NCBI GenBank assembly: GCA_903813345.2
Contig: CAIIXF020000002.1
Span: 23,140,455 to 23,204,454, forward strand
DNA: 64,000 nucleotides
Reading direction: 5' to 3'
DNA from: Owenia fusiformis
Lineage: Eukaryota; Annelida; Polychaeta; Sabellida; Oweniidae
Shown: piece after piece, positions 38,201-48,705 of the stretch
Layout: every line of letters begins with the position of its first letter
How positions within the stretch are numbered: the stretch's first letter is position 1
The notes under the pieces: model-generated
Seen by the model: only the letters and a program-made list of their open reading frames with translations
Databases searched by the model: none
Told to the model about the DNA's origin: nothing
Program-made: the position numbers and the translations under genes

Positions 38201-41200
38201 GTCATTTTTGAAAATCATGTTTACGTCCTGTATTATTTCAATGGGAGAGGTTTCTTGATAAAGCCTATTACTTTCAGTAAATAAAAACATCATTTTTGTT
38301 AAATAAAATTCAAATTCAATTGTCTACTTAACTTAATGAAGGTACTAAAACATATGTAAAATGAATTATATTTCCCGTTCCAAAATAGTTTTTTCTTTAC
38401 ATATTATGCATACAGAATTCAAACCTAAAGATGCTTTAATACATAATCCAATGGGTTAGTTAGGATTCCCAAACTTTTGGAGGTAGTGTAGTTGTACAAA
38501 TTGCATTATTTGAGGAACCTTAATGAAGGGGGGGAGGGATTTGTGAATAACATAAAAATAGAACCCCCGGTCACCAAATCCTGGCTACGCCACTGTAGAA
38601 TGTATAAAAAGGCATATACACGATTATTGTAAACTTATAAATTGCATCTACCTTGTATGTGTTGAAAAAATATTTGTAACAAATTGGTAAGTTATATAAG
38701 TAAGTTATATAACTAAGTAACTTACATTTGAAACCATGCAACTTTGGCAAGTTTCATTTGCATGTGCAATGGATATTCAGCAAAAGATCGCAGTGTTTGT
38801 AAACCATGGATTACTTTGTTGCACATATCTTTGGTGCGGTGCTCAGGCCGCAGACTTAGTATTTTCTGAACATCTGAACTGATCGAAATCTGGAAAGTGA
38901 AAATAAGTTATTTTAGAAAATATTTTATAAAAAATGATACTCATCCTGTATCCGATTCAGTTATACTGACCTTACTCCCAGATCCAAGTGCATAATGCAC
39001 CCCCCCTATCAAAAGTTTGAGAACAACTTCAATGTTGGATGTTAAAACTTTTTTATGCTTACAGAGAAAAATTATTAACACATTCTCCAATCAGGGTTGC
39101 CAAGTTTTTTGGGAGTGAACATTTAGAATGTAAAACATACCTCTGTATTTGCTTTGTAGTATTTAGGATCAAAGGCCAGGCCTTCATTCTCCAGTAATTT
39201 CTGTAAACCTGCAGATTCCTCCACCTCATTTGCGATGTCAACAAATGATTTCAGTTGACGTTCAATATTTCCCGACATGTCACTGAAAAAAAGAGTTCTT
39301 AAAGTTGGCTTCAAGTCATATGGAATATATGGTATGGATTGATGATGGGCATTTTGGAAGTTCTGTCTATTTGAAGGGTACATTGTAATGTAATTCTTGA
39401 ATGAATAAGTTTCAAAATATATATGTGCTGTTGCATATGGGCTAGGGATTGATGATGGGCTTTTTGGAAGTTTTGTCTGTTTGAAGGGTACGTTGTAATG
39501 TAATTCTTGAATGACGAAGTTTCAAAATATATATGTGCTGTTGCATATGGGCTAGGGATTGATGATGGGATTTTTGGAAGTTTTGTCTGTTTGAAGGGTA
39601 CATTGTAATGTAATTCTTGAATGAATAAGTTTCAAAATATATATGTGCTGTTGCATATGGGCTAGGGATTGATGATGGGCTTTTTGGAAGTTTTGTCTGT
39701 TTGTAGGATACGTTGTAATGTAATTCTTGAATGAATACGTTTCAAAATATATATGTGCTGTTGCATATGGGCTAGGGATTGATGATGGGCTTTTTGGAAG
39801 TTTTGTCTGTTTGTAGGATACGTTGTAATGTAATTCTTGAATGAATACGTTTCAAAATATATATGTGCTGTTGCATATGGGCTAGGGATTGATGATGGGC
39901 TTTTTGGAAGTTTTGTCTGTTTGAAGGGTACGTTGTAATGTAATTCTTGAATGAATACGTTTCAAAATATATACAGGGTGATCAATAAATAAGGTAAAAG
40001 TATCTGGAATTTCTTCAGATTTTACCCAATCCTCATAAAATTTGCGCAGAATAATGTTCAAACATTATTGAATTGATATTTTAAGTTACAGATCAAAGTG
40101 ATGTGATTGGTTGAAGTTATGGTTGCCATAGCAACAGAAAGCACGAAGACCCGGGGCAACTATAAAAAAAACTAAATTTTCAGTCGAAACACTTATGATA
40201 ATATATTTCCAATCACAATTAAAATGGCATATCATATTCTTATTTCATACTTCATAACTGCTACTTAATGTCCTTTGTTTTTAACATATAGTTCATGTCT
40301 TCTACTCCAGTCGTTGAACACTTTTTAAATACATTTTCCCATAGCCTGCAAATTTTCAAGACAGCTAGCTTCAAGTCATCCCATGAGAAACTCTCTCAAC
40401 TCCCTCTTCAGTTCACCATGACAGTAAAATCATAAGGGGACAATTCAGGAGAGTATAGTACATGACCTAACAGTGGAAAACCCAGTGCTTCAATGGTTTG
40501 TACCGTGAGAATAGCATCGTGAGACAGTGCAATGTGAAACGTTTTGTAGGCCTCTTAGTCTTAGCTTCTTCCTCTTTTCTCTCATCAAATCTCTTCTGTG
40601 GGTATTTGTCTTATCATTGACCTGTGTCATAGACTTTCTATGATCACATCAGTTTTCATTATTTATTAATCTTTTCCATGACATCAAACATCGAATTTGC
40701 AAGAAAATATGTAACAATGTAAACAAAGTATTATAGAAACAATTAATGTTGGCACCCACGTTTATTTCTTTTTAGTTTGAAAAAGATGTGCTTTTTATCA
40801 TTTTTTGTTCAAAAAGGATGCAATGAAATTGCCCCGGGTACCCCCGACTCCAGTTGCCATAGTAACTATAATATTAACCAGTCAGATGGCAGAAATTATA
40901 TATTTACATGTTTTAATTTAGAAATGTACAAGGTATATTCTGACCAAATTTCAGGATGTTTGGACCAATATTGACAAAATACCAGATACTTTTACCTTAT
41001 TTATTGATCACCCTGTATGTGCTGTTGCATATGGGCTAGGGATTGATGATGGGCTTTTTGGAAGTTTTGTCTGTTTGAAGGGTACGTTGTAATGTAATTC
41101 TTGAATGAATACGTTTCAAAATATATATGTGCTGTTGCATATGGGCTAGGGATTGATGATGGGATTTTTGGAAGTTTTGTCTGTTTGAAGGGTACGTTGT

Positions 41201-44200
41201 GATGCAATTCTTGAATGAATAAGTTTCAAAATATATATGTGCTGTTGCATATGGGCTAGGGATTGATGATGGGATTTTTGGAAGTTTTGTCTGTTTGAAG
41301 GGTACGTTGTAATGTAATTCCTGAATGAATACGTTTCAAAATATATATGTGCTGTTGCATATGGGCTAGGGATTGATGATGGGATTTTTGGAAGTTTTGT
41401 CTGTTTGAAGGGTACGTTGTAATGTAATTCTTGAATGACGAAGTTTCAAAATATATATGTGCTGTTGCATATGGGTTAGGGATTGATGATGGGCTTTTTG
41501 GACGTTTTGTCTGTTTGAAGGGTACGTTTGTAATGTAATTCTTGAATGACGAAGTTTCAAAATATATATGTGCTGTTGCATATGGGCTAGGGCTTGATGA
41601 TGGGATTTTTGGAAGTTTTGTCTGTTTGAAGGGTACGTTGTAATGTAATTCTTGAATGACGAAGTTTCAAAATATATATGTGCTGTTGCATATGGGTTAG
41701 GGATTGATGATGGGCTTTTTGGACGTTTTGTCTGTTTGAAGGGTACGTTTGTAATGTAATTCTTGAATGACGAAGTTTCAAAATATATATGTGCTGTTGC
41801 ATATGGGCTAGGGCTTGATGATGGGATTTTTGGAAGTTTTGTCTGTTTGAAGGGTACGTTGTAATGTAATTCTTGAATGAATAAGTTTCAAAATATATAT
41901 GTGCTGTTGCATATGGGCTAGGGATTGATGATGGGATTTTTGGAAGTTTTGTCTGTTTGAAGGGTACGTTGTAATGTAATTCTTGAATGAATAAGTTTCA
42001 AAATATATATGTGCTGTTGCATATGGGCTAGGGATTGATGATGGGATTTTTGGAAGTTTTGTCTGTTTGAAGGGTACGTTTGTAATGTAATTCTTGAATG
42101 AATAAGTTTCAAAATATATATATGCTGTTGCATATGGGCTAGGGATTGATGATGGGATTTTTGGAAGTTTTGTCTGTTTGAAGGGTACGTTGTGATGTAA
42201 TTCTTGAATGAATAAGTTTCAAAATATATATATGCTGTTGCATATGGGCTAGGGATTGATGATGGGATTTTTGGAAGTTTTGTCTGTTTGAAGGGTACGT
42301 TTGTAATGTAATTCTTGAATGACGAAGTTTCAAAATATATATGTGCTGTTGCATATGGGCTAGGGCTTGATGATGGGATTTTTGGAAGTTTTGTCTGTTT
42401 GAAGGGTACGTTTGTAATGTAATTCTTGAATGACGAAGTTTCAAAATATATATGTGCTGTTGCATATGGGCTAGGGCTTGATGATGGGATTTTTGGAAGT
42501 TTTGTCTGTTTGAAGGGTACATTGTAATGTAATTCTTGAATGAATAAGTTTCAAAATATATATGTGCTGTTGCATATGGGCATATGGGCATATAGGGATT
42601 GATGATGGGATTTTTGGAAGTTTTGTCTGTTTGAAGGGTACGGTTGTGATGTAATTCTTGAATGAATAAGTTTCAAAATATATATGTGCTGTTGCATATG
42701 GGCATATGGGCATATAGGGATTGATGATGGGCTTTTTGGAAGTTTTGTCTGTTTGAAGGGTTCGTTGTAATGTAATTCTTGAATGAATAAGTTTCAAAAT
42801 ATATATATATGCTGTTGCTGATTGGCTGTATCCAGTATTGATTCCAGTTAATCCTTGTAACAAGATATGCAATTTTATTCTATATTCTCATATATGCAAA
42901 TGTTCAGAAATGCAATTTTATTCTATATTCTCAAATATGCAAATGTTCAGAAATGCAATTTTATTCTGTATTCTCATATATGCAAATGTTCAGAAATGCA
43001 ATTTTGTTCTATTCTCAAATATGCAAATGCATAAAAGCTTGGCTATTGATGTCTGAGGGCACGTTTAAGGAAAATATACCGAAAAATATGCTTTTGATTA
43101 GTCTTATTCCTGTTATGCCATTAAGCATTTTCAACTGTCGCATCAGCCAAAATCCCATATTGAATCTTTCATGATCATGAATGAAACACATGAAACATTT
43201 GAAGTATCACATATATTATCAAATCCTAAGCCAAAAATATGCTTTTATAAATCTTTTTCTATTTATTTTTATCCTTTTATTTATCCTTTTATTTATTTTA
43301 GTTAGCAGTAATTTTTTTACATTTGTCAACAGAAAACATAATTTGGCTTGACACCTGCATGTGAACAGTCTCAGTTTCTATTTCAAGTATTTTACTATTT
43401 ACTAGAGAATTCATTTTATGAGTCAACTGTTAATTTATTTAATGAAGCAGCTTACTTGATAAGGCTGATCCAGGAAAGACATATCAGGACTCTTCTAACT
43501 AGTTTCCTAAAATAGGCTAATGCCTGAAATAAATAAAAAACATGTTTCTTGAAGTAAGATCATGCCTGAAACGAGAAACATAAAGTACAAGGCATTAATG
43601 TGCAAAATGTCACTCCCTGCTATTTGTTACAGACACAGATTGCCACTTGTTACAGACACCAACCACCAAACACCGACTGCCAAAGTTGCCAAACACCATC
43701 CACAAAAAAAGTTGGAGACTATAACACTATATCATCACTTGTGGTGGTGACATAAAAAATAATCTTCAATAGATTTTAAAATAATTTGAAAAAAATACTA
43801 TATTTAAGAAACATCATTTAAAGAAATAAATAAACAACAACAAATAAAAAATAAATAAATAAATTAATAATAAGCTCACCTCTCCATCCTCTTCAAAGCG
43901 TGAATTCAGCTCCTTTGTGATATTTTGACTGTCCCTGAACAAATTACGTGCATTTAAGCCTCCCAAGAACCCAAAAGCAGCTTTTAATCCACCTTGAGCT
44001 GTTTTCATTTTTTGTTTCTTAGTTTTTCTATGTCTTTGTCTACTGTTCCTTAATGAGTTCATAATATCAGTATTCAAAGACATATTCGTCATTTTCCTCA
44101 TAAGTGATTCCTGTCTCGCTTCATCGACATTCCCGTGAAGAGACCAACGAGCGGGAAGTCGACTCCATGTTTTAGCAAATCTATTTTTAGCAGTCACAAC

Positions 44201-44566
44201 TCTTACATCAGATCGTACAGTTTTAACAGTTTGGTCAATTTTTGCTCTTTTTTCTCCAAGTAGTTTAGTAAGTTCATTGACTCCTTTAACAGTATTTCTT
44301 AAAGTTGTTTTCTTTCTGTGTACTGCACTTATTATTGAATTATCATCGTCATCTGACTTAACATTGATCTTATTTTGTTTCACTTGCTGAGTGAAACTAA
44401 AAAGCACTTTTTTAGGATTCGGTTTGGGAAATGTTAAATCACTTTCTGCATTATCGCTGGTTTTTAAGGTTTCCATTTGTATTCTTGGAGGAGAGGCATC
44501 TTCTTTCGCTCGTTTGACTAGACTTGGGAAACCACTCGCTCGGCGGGGAGTTATCTGGACCGACAT
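26279..44566 (-). CDS. CNBD2: CNBD2-like cyclic nucleotide-binding domain protein
   Basis: Minus-strand coding exons are: 44566-43880, 43523-43456, 39282-39141, 38889-38726, 36176-36103, 35725-35643, then 35309-35170 or 34039-33900, then 33208-33131, 32627-32567, 30212-30110, 28096-27843, 27588-27412, 27055-26996 and 26539-26279. All joins are GT..AG and in frame when one of the two 140-bp exons is used, giving 783 aa; human CNBD2 is 576. Residues 1-229 are a basic, low-complexity N-terminus. An FRKLVRRVLICLSW segment typical of this family follows. The cyclic-nucleotide domain spans about residues 340-450, with FYFILAG and the phosphate-binding cassette FGELALLY..ER. A second, partial domain follows (WIYIVKS), then a Lys/Arg-rich segment and a C-terminal ETVYPYPDQE region like CNBD2. 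The family has been linked to sperm and testis function. A leader exon ending at 45025 (GAG then GTGAGT) and an acceptor at 44671 are plausible. Ortholog naming is by pattern memory. Confidence 0.83.
28570..28697. repeat. Dispersed ATGCAAAATGTCACC repeat copy
   Basis: Contains AACATGCAAAATGTCACCAC, CTGCCATTTGATACAGAC, GTTGGAGACTATAACAATAT and GTGGTGACATAAAAA. It is the same family as copies near 4.1, 9.7, 43.6 and 47.1 kb. The AATGTCACCAC and GTGGTGACAT ends are inverted relative to each other, which suggests a small foldback element. Lies in a CNBD2-like intron. Confidence 0.65.
28813..28875. repeat. Doubled 16-bp palindrome ACGACATATATGTCGT
   Basis: The perfect palindrome ACGACATATATGTCGT occurs twice about 40 bp apart, each time inside GTGCC(G/A)TTACGACATATATG. 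It lies immediately left of the mariner-like element at 28913. Function unknown. Confidence 0.6.
28913..29744. mobile_element. mariner-like element with long TIRs and TA TSD
   Basis: The left end TCTGGTGTCCCAAAAAAATG and the inverted right end TCGGGTGTCCCAAAAAAAAT begin imperfect terminal inverted repeats of roughly 110 bp. TA flanks both sides (28911-28912 and 29745-29746). No transposase frame is visible in 832 bp. Lies in a CNBD2-like intron between exons 10 and 11. Confidence 0.75.
30216..30790. repeat. 35-bp minisatellite, about 16 copies
   Basis: The tandem unit is ACATGTACCCTAGCAACACA followed by TTAGTTACATTAAAT, with point variants and small indels. It begins only a few bases upstream of CNBD2-like exon 10 (acceptor at 30213-30214), so its units lie over the polypyrimidine and branch-point region of that intron. 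Confidence 0.88.
30895..32442 (-). mobile_element. 5'-truncated LINE with intact RT open frame
   Basis: A 479-residue open frame (32442 to 31003) encodes the C-terminal half of a non-LTR reverse transcriptase. It contains the fingers/palm motif GVKQGCKLSPILFSIYIN, the catalytic YADD box in ILLYADDIALIA, and a LYKSLVLPILTYGAGVWG motif. The end carries a CCHC-like knuckle (CKMCN...EIHFLTEC). The endonuclease and the first RT motifs are missing, so the copy is 5' truncated and inactive alone. The 3' end reads as short TAAAC repeats at about 30885-30905, a common LINE tail. It resembles CR1/Jockey-type elements. It lies in the CNBD2-like intron between exons 9 and 10, in the same sense as the gene. 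The lack of stops suggests a young insertion. Confidence 0.88.
33626..33789. mobile_element. TTAA-flanked MITE with TCAGTCACATTT ends
   Basis: Left end AGCGTCAGTCACATTT and right end AAATGTGACTGAGGC are inverted repeats, each next to TTAA (33622-33625 and 33790-33793). A related pair of ends, GGTCACATTTG and CAAATGTGAC, occurs at 47280-47372. The TTAA flanks suggest a piggyBac-type target, but the ends do not match a family I know. Confidence 0.55.
33900..34039 (-). CDS. CNBD2: Alternative exon 7b of the CNBD2-like gene
   Basis: This 140-bp exon encodes the second half of the cyclic-nucleotide pocket, starting ELALLYRLERTADI and ending IFMGGKSPIYL. The acceptor is ATCTATTTCAG before GAGCTT, and the donor is AA then GTAATG. 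The copy at 35170-35309 has identical length and phase, and 28 of 46 residues match. At the cassette position where the other copy has Thr, this one has Asp (residue 419 in the joined protein). Splicing it after exon 7a would put it out of frame and hit a stop, so only one of the two can be used. No internal stop or damage is seen, so I treat it as functional. Confidence 0.82.
34041..34720. repeat. 96-bp minisatellite carrying decoy 3' splice sites
   Basis: About seven units with start-to-start spacing of 108, 96, 96, 96, 113 and 96 bp. On the minus strand each unit contains a variant of GTGTCATCTATTTCAGGA, the same sequence that forms the true acceptor of exon 7b at 34040-34041. The rest of the unit (CAGCTATATGTCCTCACC and so on) is unlike the exon. 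The array occupies the downstream half of the intron between the two duplicate exons. Long open frames through it are repeat artefacts. Confidence 0.85.
34740..35155. repeat. 51-bp minisatellite, about 8 copies
   Basis: The unit contains GACACATTGGGCAAAACAGT and ACAAAGAGAACAGTAAGCAG, with a 51-bp period over most of the array. It fills the upstream half of the intron between exons 7a and 7b and stops about 15 bp from the exon 7a donor. It shares the word GACACAT with the adjacent 96-bp array. Confidence 0.88.
35170..35309 (-). CDS. CNBD2: Alternative exon 7a of the CNBD2-like gene
   Basis: This 140-bp exon starts ELALLYKLERRSTVVT and ends IFMGGTSPEYLQFA plus two bases. The acceptor is TATTCCAG before GAGCTC, and the donor is AAA then GTAAGT. 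It completes the phosphate-binding cassette begun by exon 6 (ESFG), with Glu407, Arg416 and Thr419 in the places used by PKA-type domains (GELAL...R.AT). It is the closer match to a canonical cassette of the two alternatives. Confidence 0.85.
36191..36232. repeat. (CAAT)n microsatellite
   Basis: Repeats of CAAT with small interruptions just outside CNBD2-like exon 5 (acceptor at 36177-36178). Confidence 0.7.
36538..38605. mobile_element. Composite inverted-repeat element in CNBD2-like intron
   Basis: The left edge (ATAGCCGTAGGCAGCGGGGG, then GAACCCCCGGTCAGGATTT) and the right edge (GAACCCCCGGTCACCAAATC, then CTGGCTACGCCACTG) share words of a G/C-rich family. Inside at about 37146-37695 is a second pair of inverted ends, AATATTTCTTGGGACGTCCC against GGGGACGTCCAAAGAAATAT. 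I read it as nested or composite elements. The exact borders are uncertain and no transposase frame is seen. Confidence 0.4.
39300..42830. repeat. 110-bp satellite-like array, about 22 units
   Basis: The unit is 110 bp and contains GTGCTGTTGCATATGGGCTA and GAAGTTTTGTCTGTTTGAAG, in intron 2 of the CNBD2-like gene. About 6 units lie left and 16 right of a mariner-type insertion at 39974-41015. Within the right block the two-unit segment 41366-41586 is duplicated almost exactly at 41587-41807, including its private variants (GGACGTTTTG, GGTTAGGG, an extra T). This indicates recent unequal exchange. The first unit starts within about 20 bp of the exon 3 acceptor. Several minus-strand open frames of 70-150 residues are periodic artefacts. 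Confidence 0.93.
39974..41015 (-). pseudogene. Dead mariner/Tc1-type transposon inside the satellite
   Basis: The 1042-bp element has perfect 34-bp terminal inverted repeats starting CAGGGTGATCAATAAATAAG and is flanked by TA at 39972-39973 and 41016-41017. Removing it with one TA restores an unbroken 110-bp unit, so the borders are certain. On the minus strand around 40550-40270 a broken transposase C-terminus is readable, with HDAILTVQTIEALGF and YSPELSPYDF corresponding to the last catalytic region of mariner transposases. In-frame stops follow, so it is inactive. Confidence 0.88.
42862..43030. repeat. 44-bp minisatellite, about 4 copies
   Basis: The unit is about 43-44 bp and contains AATGCAATTTTATTCTATAT and CTCATATATGCAAATGTTCAG. 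Lies in CNBD2-like intron 2, just right of the 110-bp array. Confidence 0.8.
43590..43755. repeat. Dispersed ATGCAAAATGTCAC repeat copy
   Basis: Contains ATGTGCAAAATGTCACTCCC, TATTTGTTACAGAC, AAAGTTGGAGACTATAACA and GTGGTGGTGACATAAAAAA. It is the longest of five copies because an inner ATTGCCACTTGTTACAGACA segment is duplicated. Lies in CNBD2-like intron 1. Confidence 0.65.
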
Positions 44567-46254
44567 CTTGTGTTGTAGAATTTCAAAGTATTTTTGTTCT
44601 CAATTAAGTCATTTCAAATTCCCAATTTCATTTCAAATAGTTTCCAATTTGGTAGGTTTACATCCATTCTGTGAAAACACCTGAAATATAATAAAAGAAT
44701 CTGTAACTAATTCTGTAGAATACTAAGTATTCATTAAAGTTAATGAAAACACACAATGAAATTCTGCGCTAAGTGCTGATGTAAAAAAATCAGTCGTCCA
44801 CCCTAGTATTCATTTAGTTCCCATTAAGAACAACTGTTTGAAAGTAACAGATTTAAGAATTGCATATATTATGTAAAATCTCTGAAGTGCCAATGTTCTA
44901 GTTAAACATCAAACACTCCAGATATTTTTGATAATTAAACTGACAAAATAAACTCTTAAAGATTCTAGTACACACTTCAACACATAGTAACAATTAAGTT
45001 GTCAAAAACTAAACTCAAACTCACCTCAATTCGTAATGTTTGACTTCTGTTGACTTGTGTTTCTATACTTAATGCCATACAATACAGTGGCTGGTCACAG
45101 ACCTAGGGCCATTACATGAAATATAAATCCTATAAAATAGCACAAGAATTCAGTATTGGATTATTTGTGATATTATACTTTCAAATTTGAAGGTACTATC
45201 AAATTTGGCAATGTTATTCAACTGATCCCTTGAAAATTCACCTTTTAGTTTTAAGGTTTCTCAATTTAGATCTCTTGTGTTTTCATTAAGGATTTACCAC
45301 AATTGAAGTGAAAATTTTAGAAATTGAAATAAGAAAACAAAGCTACTCATATTTTTAATAGTAGGGGTTCTTTTTTCAATAGGCAATGTGTTTCTCTAAA
45401 ACGTTATTTATTGCCTCCGGCTTCCAATAAAACTTTCATTCCAAAGTGGATTGGGTCATTCAAAACCTGGATAATCCGTTATATAAAGATTAAATCCAAT
45501 ACTGGTTTTAATATTGCCAAGTCAGAGCTTTAAAGTATTATATTACTTTTAAACAAGTTATAAGATTAAGCGATTGTTGTAAATGATATTCATATTTAAT
45601 ACATCACCAACCAATTACAGTTGAACAATAACTGACCTGCTTAAGATAATTTCACTGGCTTTTATATATGATTAAAATCCACCATGAAAATTCAACGAGA
45701 TTAAAGTCAAAGGACATAATGATGAATGTTAAGTGTAGTCTCTAGCCATCTAGGGGTTAAATAAATAATATGAATGAAATAACATTAAGGTGTTTAAATA
45801 TGATAACATGTTTATCCGCAGTATTTAAATAATATATAAAAACAGGATAGATGAAATTAAAAAGTAAAAATTAGGACTCATGATCTGCAATTTTTTAAAA
45901 AAAATTTTAGAAAAAAGGTTGACTGCAAGTTTTGCTAGGTTTTAATCTGATGTAAAGAACCTGAGAATAACAATCTAAATGCAAAGATAATGACCTACAT
46001 ATTGACATTTCACAGAAATTTGACCCTTATATGATAGAAGGTCAACCAAAAGTCTGATATCCTCAATTTTAACCTTAGATTTTGAATGTTAAACAATTCT
46101 AAACTTTTGTTTATTTGATCTACTTCTCTACCTCTTATTTCACAAAAACAGTTAAGACTCATACGTTTTATTACGAAAGTTGTTTCTACACAGGCCCTGT
46201 AGGCCAAATGTTAAAAATGTGGACCAATTGCTTGTTTTAAAATATACAGCTATA

Positions 46255-46331
46255 CAGGGTGTCCATCAAGCTCCTTTACATTTTACACAAACTTTGTATT
46301 GTAATTGTAAAGAAACTTTATGGACACCCTG
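46255..46331. mobile_element. 77-bp mini-MITE with TA TSD
   Basis: Begins CAGGGTGTCCAT, ends ATGGACACCCTG, and is flanked by TA. The arms extend imperfectly to about 25 bp and the element is almost only terminal repeats. Confidence 0.75.
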
Positions 46332-46402
46332 TATTTCAACTGCAACATTTTGGCAGGACAATACAACCAGATAAATACAAAATACTCCACAGAAAAGTCC
46401 TA

Positions 46403-46578
46403 CAGTAAGGCTAGTCTAAGTGGAACACCTCTGATACACCTAAAGTGTTCCACTTGAAAGGTGTCCCACATATAGAGGTTCATTTAACATTAAGTCAGTT
46501 GGTCTTTGGACTCTGAAAAGTGCTCCACTAACAGAGGTGTTCCCCTTCTAGAGGTGTTCCATTTAACAGGTTTTACTG
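46403..46578. mobile_element. mariner-type MITE with TA TSD
   Basis: Begins CAGTAAGGCTAG, ends AACAGGTTTTACTG, and is flanked by TA. Body with repeated GTGTTCCACTT and AGAGGT. Third complete copy of the family at 11888 and 20345. Confidence 0.7.
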
Positions 46579-47107
46579 TAATACTTAGTACTATGTGCTC
46601 ATATATACATGTAACAGGTATGTACCATGCCAGTTATTTCACGATCAACATTTACAAATATGTTTCTTAATTGCTTTTGCATGATTTGTCATTTCAATTT
46701 AATTCTAGCAGAGAGCGCGAACAGTGTTTAGATTAAGGTCTTTGAATATTCTCAATAGCTCAATGTAATAGCAAACATTTGAGGCCATTTGAAAAAAGAT
46801 CAGTAACAGCTTATTGTAGTGATACAGGTAAACTAGTGTCTGAAATTGCTTTAATATCCAAAACATGTACACTCTCAATAAGATTACCAATTTGCAATCG
46901 GGGCATATATCCCATTCTCCCCAATATATTTCTTTTAGTGACATTGCCATAAATGATGAGATTTTGAAATACGAGAAAACTTCTCAATTGTCAGATTAAT
47001 GTGCCAATTGCAGCGACACCTGTGTAAGTGGAACACCTATTGTTGATAGAGAAAAATAATCTTTTACTTGGATGGTGCTCCACTTGCGGAGGTTCTTAAT
47101 ATATTAC

Positions 47108-47232
47108 TGAGAAGGCATTAACATGCAAAATGTGAGAATAATTTATTAAAAGTGCCGACCACTGAACACCGTCCACAAAAAAGTTGGAGACTATAACAAT
47201 ATGTCACGACTTCTTCTAGTGGCTACATTATT
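47108..47232. repeat. Dispersed ATGCAAAATGT repeat copy
   Basis: Contains AAGGCATTAACATGCAAAATGT and AAAAAAGTTGGAGACTATAAC then AATATGTCACGAC. The middle part is shortened compared with the 43590 copy. Confidence 0.55.
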
Positions 47233-48705
47233 AATAGGTAACTGGATTGTTCAACTAATGAAGATGTTGGATTTATGCCTGGGTCACATTTGTTCAATAT
47301 TCTATTCAATTTTGAACAAAATACTCAATCGGCCGTGAGCCGTATTAAAAATCGGAGCAAATGTGACTACGGCATTACTCTACAGCTAACCAAAGCAGCT
47401 CAAAATGCAATCAACTCCTAACTATTTATGGGGAAAACCTGCAATTTAGTAATTTATGGTCTTGGGAAAATGCTAAAACTATAGAAAAGATGATTTTTAC
47501 AATATATTTTTGTTGGAATATGTACAATGGTTTTTACATTTCTTAATGTAAAACGACGTGTTTTGTTTATTATATAATATATGCACCTACTTCTACTAAG
47601 TATTCTAATCAAGGATTTAAGGGACATTCCTTGCCAGACCATTTCTCAGTTCCTGTGTGAAATCTTCAAATGGCAGCTTACAGGAATTGATTTTGGTAAA
47701 CAAGGAAATATCCCTTTAAAATAAAGAAAAGGATTGGAATCCCCAATTGACTCAAGACATCCACCAGCTATAAGTTCTTTTCGAAAAAATAATTGTATTT
47801 TTAAGGGCTAAATTTCTCATCCTCCATAACCCTAAAATATTTCTGATTAATAATGGTGACAATCAAAGCGTCTTATGTCTAAGGTGGTTGGATAACAATA
47901 TTTGAATGGAAAGTTTTATGTATGTGATCTATTAAGATTGAAACTGAAAATGGTAGGGCATAAAGGATTCCAATCAATTTCTTTATGTCCATGTTCTAAA
48001 GTACATGTAAATTAGTAAATTAAAAAAATATGTATGAAATATCATAAAACCTTTTTTAAAGTGACAATATACAATACCAACATTTGCTGTTTTTAAATGA
48101 ATTTTCTTTACTGTATAGCATACAAAACAGCCAAGAGCATGTAAAATGTGGAGCATGGCTGATATTTAAATAATTTTATTTGACTGGCTGATAGATGAGG
48201 TATCATGAAAAAACCTTTTCACTAAAATCAGCAAATCTACATTTTGCATGTAAAAGAATAAGGATAAACACTGGATGATCATAATATTAATTTTCAATCC
48301 AATCTTTACTCATTTCAAGTTTTTATACAGTTCAACATTTAAGCCTATCAAAATATTTAGCCTGAATATTAAAATATAATAACAATATCTTTTGTAAAAA
48401 TGAACAGTTTCTATGTATCTCTTGTGGATTTGAATCCTTGTAGAATCTACTTTATTTAAAATATACAAGTACACATTGTCTTAAATATTTTGACATTGAG
48501 ATATATGGAAATAAAGATATTGAAATTTTCAGATTGTGAAACCTGTGTAATTGGAACACCTCTGCTTGAATAAGATAGTCTTTCACTTAGAAGGTGTTCC
48601 ACTTAGATGGCTTCTTATTACTATAAGGTAATAGATAAAACAAGCAAAATTCACTTGTGAAGGTGTTCATTCATAGAAATAATCCATCCCACAGTTAGCA
48701 ATCAA

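Larger units (their letters stand above)
44567..48705. other. Intergenic region, CNBD2-like 5' side
   Basis: Contains a possible leader exon for the CNBD2-like gene (donor GAG then GTGAGT at 45025; acceptor TTTCAG before 44671). Repeats here are MITEs at 46255-46331 and 46403-46578, fragments of the GTTCCACTT family at 47020-47100 and 48540-48610, a dispersed repeat at 47108-47232, and an inverted-repeat element at 47280-47372. No further gene is recognised. The left portion should contain the CNBD2-like promoter and the right portion the zinc-finger gene 3' UTR. Confidence 0.45.

Noticed and set aside
39974-41015. Possibility that the transposase inside the mariner element is active
   Set aside because: In-frame stops occur soon after the YSPELSPYDF region and no long open frame exists.
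41001-42872. A row of 70-150-codon minus-strand frames with a repeated peptide
   Set aside because: Pure artefact of the 110-bp satellite; the frame changes from unit to unit.
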